Shown: positions 51,931 through 60,296 of the stretch, piece after piece
How the letters are laid out: every line of letters begins with the position of its first letter
Position numbering within the stretch: position 1 is the stretch's first letter
Assembly: GCA_035695065.1 (NCBI GenBank)
Contig: DASSEW010000022.1
Location: 62,001-126,000 of the forward strand
Length of the DNA: 64,000 nucleotides
Origin: 66-474 sp035695065
Lineage (GTDB): Bacteria > Pseudomonadota > Gammaproteobacteria > Xanthomonadales > Rhodanobacteraceae
Reading direction: 5' to 3'
Program-made: the position numbers and the translations under genes
The notes under the pieces: generated by a model
What the model was told of the DNA's origin: nothing
What the model saw: only the letters and a program-made list of their open reading frames with translations
The model's database searches: none

Positions 51931-52317
51931 ATGCCCCGCACCCCCATCCATTCCCCCGACGCCCCCAAGGCCATCGGCCCCTACTCGCAGGCGATCCGCA
52001 GCGGCAATACGCTGTATCTGTCCGGGCAGACGCCGCTCGATCCCGCCACCGGCGAGATGGTCGCCGGCGGCATCGAGGAACAGGCCACGCGCGTGTTCGA
52101 GAACCTCAAAGCGGTGCTGACCGCAGCCGGCGCTTCCTTCGACGACGTGGTGCGGGTCGCGATCTACATGACCGACCTCGTCAACTTCGCCGCGGTGAAC
52201 GAAGTGATGAAGCGCTACTTCCGCGAACCGTATCCGGCGCGCTCGACGATCGGCGTGGCCGCCTTGCCGCGCGGCGCGGCGGTCGAGATCGACCTGATCG
52301 CGGTGGTCGGCGGCTGA
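51931..52317 (+). CDS. ridA: RidA family enamine/imine deaminase
   Basis: 128 residues. Hydrolyses reactive enamine/imine intermediates from PLP enzymes. Conserved YSQAI, LSGQTPLDP and the active-site Arg in VVRVAIYMTD and EPYPARSTIGVAALPRGAAVEID are present. Gap of 106 bases to spoT and 85 to recG, same orientation, as often seen in this group. Confidence 0.95.
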   Translation: MPRTPIHSPDAPKAIGPYSQAIRSGNTLYLSGQTPLDPATGEMVAGGIEEQATRVFENLKAVLTAAGASFDDVVRVAIYMTDLVNFAAVNEVMKRYFREPYPARSTIGVAALPRGAAVEIDLIAVVGG

Positions 52318-52402
52318 TCCCGCGCGTGTCGGCGCATGCCGACAGGTGCAGACGCGTTCCGCGCATCGCGCACACGCGTCGCATTCGCTAACCTTGCGCG
52401 CG

Positions 52403-54568
52403 ATGACCAGCGTGCGCGTAATCGCCAGTCCACACGAACACGATCCAGGCCTCGCGCCGGTATCGTCGCTGGCGGGCGTGGGTCCGGCGGTGCAGCAGAG
52501 CCTGCAGAAGCTCGGCATCGCGCGCGTGCAGGACCTGTGGTTCCACCTGCCATTGCGATACGAAGACCGCACGCGCATCACCGCGATCCGCGACCTGCGC
52601 ATCGGTGAAGCCGCGCAGGTGGAAGGCGTGGTGGAGGCGGTGGAAACCGCGTTCCGCTATCGCGCGCAACTGCGGGTGGCGATCACCGACGACTCGCGCG
52701 AAACGCTGGTGCTGCGTTTCTTTCATTTCCGCCGCGCGCAGAGCGAGCGCCTGATGCCCGGCACGCGTCTGCGCTGCTACGGCGAGGTGCGTCACGGGGC
52801 GCACGGGGCGGAGATCGTGCATCCGCAATACCAGATCCTGCACGGCGTGCGTGATGTCGAGGAACGGCTGACGCCGATCTATCCCACGACGGAAGGGCTC
52901 GGCCAGCAGCGCCTGCGTTCGATCATCGGCAAAGCGCTGGAACGCCTGCCGGATGAAGCGAAGCTGGAATTGATCCCGGAAGATTTGCGCGAATCGCTGC
53001 GCCTGCCTTCGCTGCGCGAGGCCTTGCTGGTCGCGCACCACCCGCCACCGGATGCCGACGTGGATGCGCTCACGCGCGGCGCGCATCCCGCACAGCAGCG
53101 GCTGGCGTTCGAGGAACTGCTGACCCATCACCTGAGCTTGAAGCGGCTGCGCGCACAGGTGCGCACGCATCGCGGGCCGGCGCTGCGCGCGAATCCGAAG
53201 CTGCGCAAGCAATTCCTGGATGCGCTGCCGTTCGCATTGACCGGCGCGCAGCAGCGGGTGGAGGCGGAAGTCGCCAAGGATCTTGCGAAGGCGGCGCCGA
53301 TGCTGCGGCTGGTGCAGGGGGATGTCGGATCGGGCAAGACCGTGATCGCCGCCCTCGCGGCGTTGAGCGCGATCGCCAACGGCAAGCAGGCCGCGCTGAT
53401 GGCGCCCACCGAACTGCTGGCGGAACAGCACCTGCGCAGCTTCCGTACATGGTTCGAGCCGCTCGGCATAGACGTGATCTGGCTGGCCGGCAAGGTGCAG
53501 GGCCGCGCGCGCCAGACTGCGCTCGCTGCCGTGGCGCAAGGCGCGCCGGTGGTGATCGGCACCCACGCGCTGATGCAGGAAGGCGTGGAGTTCAGGAATC
53601 TGGCGCTCGCCATCGTTGACGAACAGCACCGTTTCGGCGTGCAGCAGCGGATGGCATTGCGGGACAAAGGTCGAGCGGCACTGCCGCGAGGGCGAGGCAT
53701 GGATGCCGAGCGGCAAAGCACCAGGGATGGTTTCTTGCGAGGAACGTTTCCGCACCAACTGGTGCTGACCGCCACGCCGATCCCGCGCACACTGGCGATG
53801 AGCGTCTACGCCGACCTCGACATCTCCGCGCTCGACGAACTGCCGCCCGGCCGTACGCCGGTGCAGACGACCGCGGTGTCGAACGTGCGCCGTGGCGAGG
53901 TGATCGAGCGCATCCGCGCCGCCTGCGCGGAAGGGCGGCAGGCGTACTGGGTCTGCACGATCATCGAGGAATCCGAACAGCTGGTTGCGCAGGCCGCGGA
54001 AGTGACCTTCGCGGAACTCTCCGCCGCGCTGCCGGAACTGAAGATCGGCCTGCTGCACGGGCGGATGAAGCCTTCCGAAAAGCAGGCCACCATGGATGCG
54101 TTCAAGGCCGGCGAGCTCGCGCTGCTGGTGGCGACGACGGTGATCGAGGTCGGCGTGGACGTGCCCAACGCCAGCCTGATGGTGATCGAGAACGCCGAGC
54201 GGCTGGGCCTCGCGCAACTGCACCAGCTGCGCGGACGGGTGGGGCGCGGCAGCGTGGCCTCGCATTGCGTGCTGCTCTATCAGCCGCCGTTGTCGAACCT
54301 CGCCAGACAGCGCCTTGAAACCATGCGCGAGACCAACGATGGGTTCCTGATCGCCGAGCGCGACCTGCAACTTCGCGGCCCCGGCGAACTGCTTGGCACC
54401 CGCCAGACCGGCGAGCTGGGCTTCCGCATCGCCGATCTTTCCCGCGACGCGCACCTGCTGCCGGCCGTGCAGCGGGTGGGGGCGGCGATGCTGAAGGACC
54501 ACGGAGAACTTGCGACCAGGCTGGTGGCCCGCTGGATCGGGGGAGCCGCCCGCTTTGCCGACGCCTGA
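52403..54568 (+). CDS. recG: ATP-dependent DNA helicase RecG
   Basis: 721 residues from ATG 52403 (an upstream in-frame ATG at 52346 adds a tail without support). Wedge domain, helicase motif I GDVGSGKTVIAALAA, motif II DEQH, motif III LTATPIPRTLAM, motif VI QLRGRVGRG. Reverses stalled replication forks. Between motifs II and III a stretch of about 27 residues (422-449; GRAALPRGRG ... LRGTF) has no counterpart in usual RecG and is encoded by a palindromic element. Confidence 0.95.
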   Translation: MTSVRVIASPHEHDPGLAPVSSLAGVGPAVQQSLQKLGIARVQDLWFHLPLRYEDRTRITAIRDLRIGEAAQVEGVVEAVETAFRYRAQLRVAITDDSRETLVLRFFHFRRAQSERLMPGTRLRCYGEVRHGAHGAEIVHPQYQILHGVRDVEERLTPIYPTTEGLGQQRLRSIIGKALERLPDEAKLELIPEDLRESLRLPSLREALLVAHHPPPDADVDALTRGAHPAQQRLAFEELLTHHLSLKRLRAQVRTHRGPALRANPKLRKQFLDALPFALTGAQQRVEAEVAKDLAKAAPMLRLVQGDVGSGKTVIAALAALSAIANGKQAALMAPTELLAEQHLRSFRTWFEPLGIDVIWLAGKVQGRARQTALAAVAQGAPVVIGTHALMQEGVEFRNLALAIVDEQHRFGVQQRMALRDKGRAALPRGRGMDAERQSTRDGFLRGTFPHQLVLTATPIPRTLAMSVYADLDISALDELPPGRTPVQTTAVSNVRRGEVIERIRAACAEGRQAYWVCTIIEESEQLVAQAAEVTFAELSAALPELKIGLLHGRMKPSEKQATMDAFKAGELALLVATTVIEVGVDVPNASLMVIENAERLGLAQLHQLRGRVGRGSVASHCVLLYQPPLSNLARQRLETMRETNDGFLIAERDLQLRGPGELLGTRQTGELGFRIADLSRDAHLLPAVQRVGAAMLKDHGELATRLVARWIGGAARFADA
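53668..53748. repeat. Palindromic insertion read through within recG
   Basis: About 81 bases, in frame. Contains CGGCAC/TGCCG and GGCAT-GG-ATGCC (53696-53707) palindromes, then CCAGGGATGG. It replaces the short link usual between FGVQQRMALRDKG and HQLVLTATPIPR. Looks like a dispersed Xanthomonadales repeat, by memory only. Confidence 0.5.
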
Positions 54569-54647
54569 CGGCGTTGCGCCGGGCCGGCCGCCGCTGTTAC
54601 ACTGCCGCTCTTTTCTCGCGCGAAACCCTCGCGCCCGGAGCCCCACA

Positions 54648-54902
54648 ATGAAAGCCGACACCCATCCGAACTACCAGCCGGTGGTGTTCCAGGACATCAG
54701 TTCCGATTTCGCGTTCCTGACGCGTTCGACCATGACCTCCAAGGAAACCATCAAGTGGGAGGACGGCCAGGAATATCCGCTGATCAAGGTGGAAATTTCC
54801 AGCGCCTCGCACCCGTTCTACACCGGCAAGCAGAAGGTGATGGACACTGGCGGCCGCATCGACAAGTTCAAGCGCCGCTACGCGGCAGGCAAGAAGGCCT
54901 GA
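54648..54902 (+). CDS. rpmE2: Ribosomal protein bL31, type B (Zn-independent)
   Basis: 84 residues. MKADTHPNYQPVVFQDISSD and HPFYTGKQKVMDTGGRIDKFKRRY are conserved in type B L31. No Cys at all, so this is the zinc-independent paralogue, which in other bacteria replaces the Zn-binding form when zinc is short. Followed by a strong hairpin. Confidence 0.95.
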   Translation: MKADTHPNYQPVVFQDISSDFAFLTRSTMTSKETIKWEDGQEYPLIKVEISSASHPFYTGKQKVMDTGGRIDKFKRRYAAGKKA

Positions 54903-54924
54903 TCCTCGCGTCCCGTTTCACGCC

Positions 54925-54949
54925 AAGCGCCGGCCCCGTGCCGGCGCTT
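54925..54949 (+). terminator. Rho-independent-type terminator after rpmE
   Basis: AAGCGCCGGC, loop CCCGT, GCCGGCGCTT: 10-bp perfect stem 22 bases after the rpmE stop, followed by TGCTTT. T-tract is weak, but stem strength and position are good. Confidence 0.65.
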
Positions 54950-55079
54950 TGCTTTCCGGGGCTGCGCCTTTACGCACATGCCCGGTGGCCAGCCTGTGCG
55001 ATAATTGCGGTTTGTCCGATCCGGTGAGTCGTGGCGCGGCAAGTCCGCGCGGCCCGGATGCAAGCCAAAGGAGCATGCC

Positions 55080-56366
55080 GTGTCCAAGTCAGTCACCCTC
55101 ACCGATACCGCCAACCATTCCGTGCAGTTGCCGCTGGTGGAAGGCACGCTCGGTCCGAGTTGCGTTGATATCGGCGCGCTGTACAAGGAAACCGGCCACT
55201 TCACCTACGACCCCGGCTTCGCCGCCACCGCCGCCTGCAAGAGTGCGATCACCTTCATCGATGGCGAGAAGGGCGTGCTGTTGTACCGCGGTTACCCGAT
55301 CGAGCAGCTCGCGCAGAAGTCCAGCTTCCTCGAAGTCGCCTACCTGCTGCTGGAAGGCGAGCTGCCGAACTCCCGGCAGTTCGGCGCGTTCGAGGACGAG
55401 GTGACGCATCACACGATGATGCACGAGTCGCTGAAGTACTTCCTGCACGGCTTCCATCACGACGCGCACCCGATGGCGATGCTGTGCGGCGCCATTGCAT
55501 CGCTCTCCGCGTTCTATCACGACAACCTGGACAACGAGGATCCGGCGCAGCGCAAGCTGGCGGCGATCCGCCTGATCGCCAAGATGCCGACGATCGCCGC
55601 GGCCGCGTACCGCTATTCGATCGGCTGGCCGTTCCGCTATCCGCGCAACAACCTCGAATACGTCACCCGCTTCCTGCACATGATGTTCGAGGTGCCGAGC
55701 GAGCCGCTGGCGCTGAACCCGGTCGCGGCGAAAGCGCTTGACCTGCTGTTCATCCTGCACGCCGATCACGAACAGAACGCCAGCACCTCCACGGTGCGGC
55801 TGGTCGGCTCCACCGGCGCCAATCCGTATGCCTCGATCGCCGCCGGAATCGCGGCGCTGTGGGGTCCCGCGCATGGTGGCGCCAACGAAGCGGTGTTGAA
55901 GATGCTCGCCGAAATCGGCGATGCGAAGAATGTAGAGAAAGCTGTCGCGCGCGCCAAGGACAAGGATTCCGGCTTCCGCCTGATGGGCTTCGGTCATCGC
56001 GTCTACAAGAATTTCGATCCGCGCGCCAAGATCATCCGCGAGATGACCCACAAGGTGCTCAACGAGCTCGGCATCAACGATCCGATGCTGGACATCGCGC
56101 TGAAGCTGGAAGAGGCCGCGCTCAAGGACGATTACTTCGTCGAGCGCAAGCTGTACCCGAACGTGGATTTCTATTCGGGCATCATTTACAAGGCGCTGAA
56201 GATCCCGACCGAGATGTTCACGGTGATGTTCGCGATCGCGCGCACCGCCGGCTGGATCGCGCACTGGATCGAGCAGCACGAAACCCCGGGCGCGCGCATC
56301 GGCCGTCCGCGCCAGGTGTATACCGGCGCGACACCGCGGGATTACGTGGGGATGGAAAGCCGGTAG
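55080..56366 (+). CDS. gltA: Citrate synthase (hexameric type II)
   Basis: 428 residues from GTG 55080, chosen for AAAGGAG just upstream; an ATG at 55075 is out of frame. First enzyme of the TCA cycle: oxaloacetate plus acetyl-CoA to citrate. Active-site regions LHADHEQNASTSTVR, WGPAHGGANEA and GFGHRVYKNFDPRA carry the two catalytic His and Asp area. Length fits the NADH-regulated Gram-negative type. Confidence 0.96.
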   Translation: MSKSVTLTDTANHSVQLPLVEGTLGPSCVDIGALYKETGHFTYDPGFAATAACKSAITFIDGEKGVLLYRGYPIEQLAQKSSFLEVAYLLLEGELPNSRQFGAFEDEVTHHTMMHESLKYFLHGFHHDAHPMAMLCGAIASLSAFYHDNLDNEDPAQRKLAAIRLIAKMPTIAAAAYRYSIGWPFRYPRNNLEYVTRFLHMMFEVPSEPLALNPVAAKALDLLFILHADHEQNASTSTVRLVGSTGANPYASIAAGIAALWGPAHGGANEAVLKMLAEIGDAKNVEKAVARAKDKDSGFRLMGFGHRVYKNFDPRAKIIREMTHKVLNELGINDPMLDIALKLEEAALKDDYFVERKLYPNVDFYSGIIYKALKIPTEMFTVMFAIARTAGWIAHWIEQHETPGARIGRPRQVYTGATPRDYVGMESR

Positions 56367-56370
56367 ACGG

Positions 56371-56521
56371 AAATCGTAAATCGAAAATCGAAAATCGAAA
56401 GTTGAAAGTCGGCGAAAGGTTCGGCGCTTACGACTTTCGCTCGTAGAAAGTGGAGAGTCGGCGAAAGGTCCGGCGTGCTCGGTTCGATTTACGACTTTCG
56501 ACTTACAACTTTCGCTCGTAG
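56371..56521. repeat. Tandem/inverted repeat patch between gltA and next gene
   Basis: Starts with AAATCG-like short repeats (56371-56400). GTCGGCGAAAGGT occurs at 56408-56420 and 56457-56469, and ACTTTCGCTCGTAG at 56433-56446 and 56508-56521. The second copy of the latter covers the last codons of the minus-strand gene that ends at 56503. The patch looks like repeated local duplication of that gene's 3' end. Confidence 0.6.
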
Positions 56522-57162
56522 TCCGCGATCTCCTCTTGCGCCAGCATCGCTTCCAGCGCCGCGAGTGATGCGCGCCGCATCGGGCGCTCGTCGATGCGAT
56601 CCAGCGGCGGTTGGCGCAGCGCATCGCGTGGCATCAGGGTGAGATCCATCGCGATGCCCTCTGCCGCGAACAGCAGTACCGGGAACTCCGCGCTGCGCTG
56701 GCGGTCGGTGCGCAACGTGCGCGTGCGTTGCTCGAACGGAATGCCATGTTCGTGCAGGAACACGGCGACGTCCTCGGGCGAATCGCAGAACACGTGCAGG
56801 CTCACCGCCGAATGCGCGTCCGCGGTGCCTTCCAGCACCGCACCGACCAGTCGCGGCTCGAAACGCGCGAGGAATCGCATCGCGTCCACCGCCGCTTCGC
56901 GGCGCTCGCGCAGCGCCTGCGGTTGCGATCCGGACTGGAACAGGCGCTGGTGTTCGCGCAGTGCGTCCTCGATTTCACGATTGCGGGGAAGACCCTGGTC
57001 GTCGCCCAGACCCAGTCGTTGCGCGGCTTTCAGCTTGGCCTGGTGGTAATCACGGATGCCGTGTTCGCTGATCAGGCGCGCGGCTTCGAGAGCGACGCGC
57101 CGGCGCATCTGCCGGCTGCGATCCTGTGCGTGGATGCGGTGGTATTCGGCGGCCTTGCGCAT
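56503..57162 (-). CDS. Hypothetical protein, possibly nucleotidyltransferase-like
   Basis: 219 residues from ATG 57162; longer open frame upstream (to 57294) is low-complexity. Soluble. N-terminus is basic and helical (HRIHAQDRSRQMRRRVALEAARL); the middle RFEPRLVGAVLEGTADAHSAVSLHVFCDSPEDVAVFL recalls the antiparallel sheet of small nucleotidyltransferases, but the GS...DxD motif is not clear. No name is given. Conserved-looking codon use; shares strand with mrcA, 132 bases upstream. Confidence 0.75.
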   Translation of the reverse strand: MRKAAEYHRIHAQDRSRQMRRRVALEAARLISEHGIRDYHQAKLKAAQRLGLGDDQGLPRNREIEDALREHQRLFQSGSQPQALRERREAAVDAMRFLARFEPRLVGAVLEGTADAHSAVSLHVFCDSPEDVAVFLHEHGIPFEQRTRTLRTDRQRSAEFPVLLFAAEGIAMDLTLMPRDALRQPPLDRIDERPMRRASLAALEAMLAQEEIADYERKL

Positions 57163-57237
57163 GACTGACCCTCCATCACCGCGATGGGGCCAGTGTGGCA
57201 AATGCGGCGGGGAATGGAAAGCGTGAGCGGTGACGTG

Positions 57238-57288
57238 AGCGGTGAGCGGGAAGATCCCGGGCCCGCATTCCGCTGACCGCTCACCGCT
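57238..57288 (-). terminator. Inverted repeat after mrcA (possible terminator)
   Basis: AGCGGTGAGCGG (57238-57249) and CCGCTCACCGCT (57277-57288), a perfect 12-bp stem with a 27-base loop, lies 6 bases after the mrcA stop on the minus strand. No T-tract, so termination is uncertain; direct repeats of GTGAGCGG nearby suggest a repeat element. Confidence 0.4.
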
Positions 57289-57294
57289 GGCCAC

Positions 57295-59826
57295 TCAAAA
57301 AATATCGTACGCCGGCGACTGGTCCTGGTTCTGCGCCTGCGTGCGCAGGCGATCCAGGTCCTCGACCTTGAAGATCTCGCTCATCGCGTTGGGATCACCG
57401 GCCGGCGCCAATGCGCCCGTCACGCTGTCCACCGAAGCGGTGACGATGCCCGGCGGCATCGGCAAGCTGTTCTCCGGCTTGCCTTGCAGCGCGGGGCCCA
57501 TGAACGCCATCCAGATCGGCAGCGCGGTTTCCGCACCGAACTCGCCCTTGCCGAGCGAATCGTAGTTGTCGAAACCGACCCACACGGTCGTCACCAGATC
57601 GCCATTGAAGCCGCAGAACCAGCCGTCGCGATGGTCGTTGGTCGAGCCGGTCTTGCCGGCCAGATCCGTGCGTCCGAGCGACTTCGCGGCTGCGGCGGTG
57701 CCGTGATCGACGACGCTCTTCATCAGCGAAGTGATCAGGTAATCGTTGCGCGCATCGATCACCCGCGGGGCGAGGTTCGGTCCATTGCTTTGCGCGGCGC
57801 CCGAAGTGGGAGCGGATGCCGGCGCCTGCAACGCCTCGCCCGGATCGCCGGCCGCGGCCGATGGCTGGATCGGCGCGGTCGCCACGGCCTTGCCCTCGTC
57901 CAGCAGGCGCGCGGTGCAGGTACGGCAGGCGCGCGGCGGATTGGCGCGGTATACCGCGCGTCCGTCGCGATCATCGATCTGCGCGACGTAATACGGATTC
58001 ACCAGGAAGCCGCCGTTGGCGAACACCGAGTAGCCGCGCGCCATTGCCATCGGCGAAACCGATGCGGTGCCGAGCGCGAGCGAGAGGTTGGACGGAATCG
58101 CATCGAGCGGGAAACCGAAGCGGGTGATGTATTCGCGCGCATAGCGGATGCCGATCGCGTCCAGCAGGCGGATCGACACCAGGTTCACCGATTGCGCCAG
58201 TGCCTCGCGCAGGCGCATGGGCCCGCGGAACTTGCCGTCGTCGTTGCCGGGTGTCCACAGACCGCCCGGCACCGAAGGATCCGGCAGCGCGATCGGCGCA
58301 TCGTTGATGATCGAGGCCGGCGTGAAGCCGCGATCGAAAGCGGCGGAATAGATGAACGGCTTGAAGCTGGAGCCCGGCTGGCGCGCGGTCTGCACGGCGC
58401 GATTGAACTTGCTGCGCTCGAAACTGAAACCGCCGACCAGCGCCTTCACCGCGCCATCCTCGGGATCGAGCACCACCATCGCCGATTGCGCGGCGGGAAC
58501 TTGGCTCAACTCCCATTTCGGGGTGGCCGGTTTGTCATCCTTCTTCTTCGTCGCATCGGCTGCCGCGACTTGCGTGGTGTCATCGGACAAGGCCACGCGC
58601 ACGATGTCGCCGCGGCGCAGGATCGCCGCCACGCCTTCGCCGCCGGTCTTGGCCTTGCGCGCGTAGCGCTGTGCCCACTTCACCGCATCCGCATCGAGTT
58701 CCACCGAATGCGTGGCGTCCAGGTACACCGTCGCGTGATCGCGATCCACCTGCGTGACGAGGCCCGGCTGCAAGCCGGAAATCGCGTGATAGTCGGCCAG
58801 GGCGCGGTCGTAATCCTGCGCGGTCGCTTGCGCGGGCAATTCCACGTGCGCATCCGGGCCGCGATACCCATGGCGATGGTCGTAGTCTTCAAGGCGCGTA
58901 CGCAGCGCGGTGTTGGCGAGCCCCTGCAGACGGCTGTCCACCGTCGTGCGCACCACGTAGCCGTCGGTGAGCGCCTGGCTGCCCAGCCGCTCGATCGCCT
59001 GCCGGCGCACCATCTCTGCCAGGTACGGCGCTTCCACTTCCACCGGCGGCTCGTGCGCGGAGGAGTCATCCGGCGTGGCGACCGCCGACTGGTATTGCGC
59101 CTGGGTGATGAAGTCGTGGTCCAGCATTTGCCGCAACACATAATTGCGTCGCGCGGTGGCGTGCTGGAGGTTGTAAAGCGGATTGCCGGTGGTCGGCGCC
59201 TGCGGCAGGCCTGCCAGCATCGCGCACTCGGCGAGGGTGAGCTGGTCGAGCTTCTTGCCGTAGTAGAACTCGGCCGCCGCGGCTACGCCGTAGGCCCGGT
59301 GCCCGAGGAAGATCTTGTTCAAGTAGAGCTGCAGGATCTCATCCTTGGTCAACTCGTGCTCGATCCGGAACGCGGTGAACATCTCGATCAATTTGCGCGT
59401 GTAGCTCTTCTCGGGGCTGAGGAAGAAGTTGCGCGCGACCTGCTGGGTGATGGTGGAGCCGCCCTGCGCCTTGTCGCCGCCGGTGATCATCACGTGCCAG
59501 GCCGCTCGCGCGGTGCCTTCCCAGTCCACGCCGGGGTGGTGATAGAAATCCGCGTCCTCGGCGGCAAGGAAGGCATCTTTCAATTGCACCGGCACCTGGT
59601 TGATCTGCACCGGGATGCGGCGGGTTTCGCCGAACAGCGCGATCAGCTTGCCGTCGGCCGATTCGACCCGCAGCGGCACCTGCAGTTGCACGTCCTTGAG
59701 CGAGGCGACCGAAGGGATGCGCGGGGAGATCAGCCAGTAGGTGAAACCGGCAGCCGCCACGCCAAGCAGGAACAGGCACAGCACGAGGATCGCCGCGATA
59801 CGCAGCAGGCGTTTGAAAATTCGCAT
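57295..59826 (-). CDS. mrcA: Penicillin-binding protein 1A (bifunctional)
   Basis: 843 residues. N-terminal membrane anchor (about 8-30), glycosyltransferase domain with EDADFYHHPGVDW and GGSTITQQVARNFFL, an OB-like insert (about 320-420), and transpeptidase domain with SSFK active Ser motif (GSSFKPF), SVN and KTGSTND. Builds and cross-links peptidoglycan. Divergent from pilM, as is typical for proteobacteria. Confidence 0.96.
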   Translation of the reverse strand: MRIFKRLLRIAAILVLCLFLLGVAAAGFTYWLISPRIPSVASLKDVQLQVPLRVESADGKLIALFGETRRIPVQINQVPVQLKDAFLAAEDADFYHHPGVDWEGTARAAWHVMITGGDKAQGGSTITQQVARNFFLSPEKSYTRKLIEMFTAFRIEHELTKDEILQLYLNKIFLGHRAYGVAAAAEFYYGKKLDQLTLAECAMLAGLPQAPTTGNPLYNLQHATARRNYVLRQMLDHDFITQAQYQSAVATPDDSSAHEPPVEVEAPYLAEMVRRQAIERLGSQALTDGYVVRTTVDSRLQGLANTALRTRLEDYDHRHGYRGPDAHVELPAQATAQDYDRALADYHAISGLQPGLVTQVDRDHATVYLDATHSVELDADAVKWAQRYARKAKTGGEGVAAILRRGDIVRVALSDDTTQVAAADATKKKDDKPATPKWELSQVPAAQSAMVVLDPEDGAVKALVGGFSFERSKFNRAVQTARQPGSSFKPFIYSAAFDRGFTPASIINDAPIALPDPSVPGGLWTPGNDDGKFRGPMRLREALAQSVNLVSIRLLDAIGIRYAREYITRFGFPLDAIPSNLSLALGTASVSPMAMARGYSVFANGGFLVNPYYVAQIDDRDGRAVYRANPPRACRTCTARLLDEGKAVATAPIQPSAAAGDPGEALQAPASAPTSGAAQSNGPNLAPRVIDARNDYLITSLMKSVVDHGTAAAAKSLGRTDLAGKTGSTNDHRDGWFCGFNGDLVTTVWVGFDNYDSLGKGEFGAETALPIWMAFMGPALQGKPENSLPMPPGIVTASVDSVTGALAPAGDPNAMSEIFKVEDLDRLRTQAQNQDQSPAYDIF

Positions 59827-60186
59827 TCGGAATCTCTGGATCTTTTGCGGCCGCTTTGACCTTCAGCTTGCCCGGCCGGATGGTCGAACTCTTGCATCGC
59901 GAAAACCTGCCCAACCTGTGAAGGCGTTCGCCAAGCAGGATGTCGCGAGGATACTGGAGGAGGATCAGAACGTCTTGTTGTGATCGCAATCAAATACGCA
60001 GGCGAGTGCGAGCGAGTATAGATGCACGTCACGCGCGGCGGCGTGGAATGCGTCGCCGATTCACTCGCGGAAATGCTGCCTGCACGAGTGAGCGGGCGGC
60101 AAGGCGCGGGATGGAGATGGATGGAGTACGAGCTGCACGGCTCCTGCGGGGTAAAGAGGCACTGTTGGCCTGAAATGGCTTTGTTC
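59827..60186. other. mrcA-pilM intergenic segment, mrcA side
   Basis: About 360 bases without a gene. Presumably holds the mrcA promoter on the minus strand; no clear -35/-10 pair could be fixed by eye. Short open frames in it are not protein-like. Confidence 0.5.
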
Positions 60187-60246
60187 ATCAACGGTTTGCG
60201 AAGACTTTGCAAACCCGTTGATATTTCGTTAACTTTCCGATCTAAT
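60187..60246 (+). promoter_or_regulatory. pilM operon promoter with overlapping inverted repeat
   Basis: TTGATA (60218-60223), 17-base spacer, TCTAAT (60241-60246): a good sigma-70-type pair, 50 bases before the pilM GTG. An inverted repeat of about 13 bp with one bulge (60187-60199 and 60209-60222; GGTTTGC / GCAAACC core) ends within the -35 box, a likely operator. Confidence 0.6.
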
Positions 60247-60296
60247 GCACTTGCGCATCTTTCGCTCGTAAGGGCGCGTGGGGAAGGGGAAAATTC

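Noticed and set aside
52388..54661. Long minus-strand open frame opposite recG
   Set aside because: Shadow frame of recG in GC-rich DNA; no signal, domain or ribosome-binding site.
56371..56521. CRISPR-like array
   Set aside because: Repeats are few, imperfect and irregularly spaced, without spacers or cas genes.
57484..59859. Long plus-strand open frame opposite mrcA
   Set aside because: Antisense shadow of mrcA; product is rich in Arg, His and Val, without motifs.
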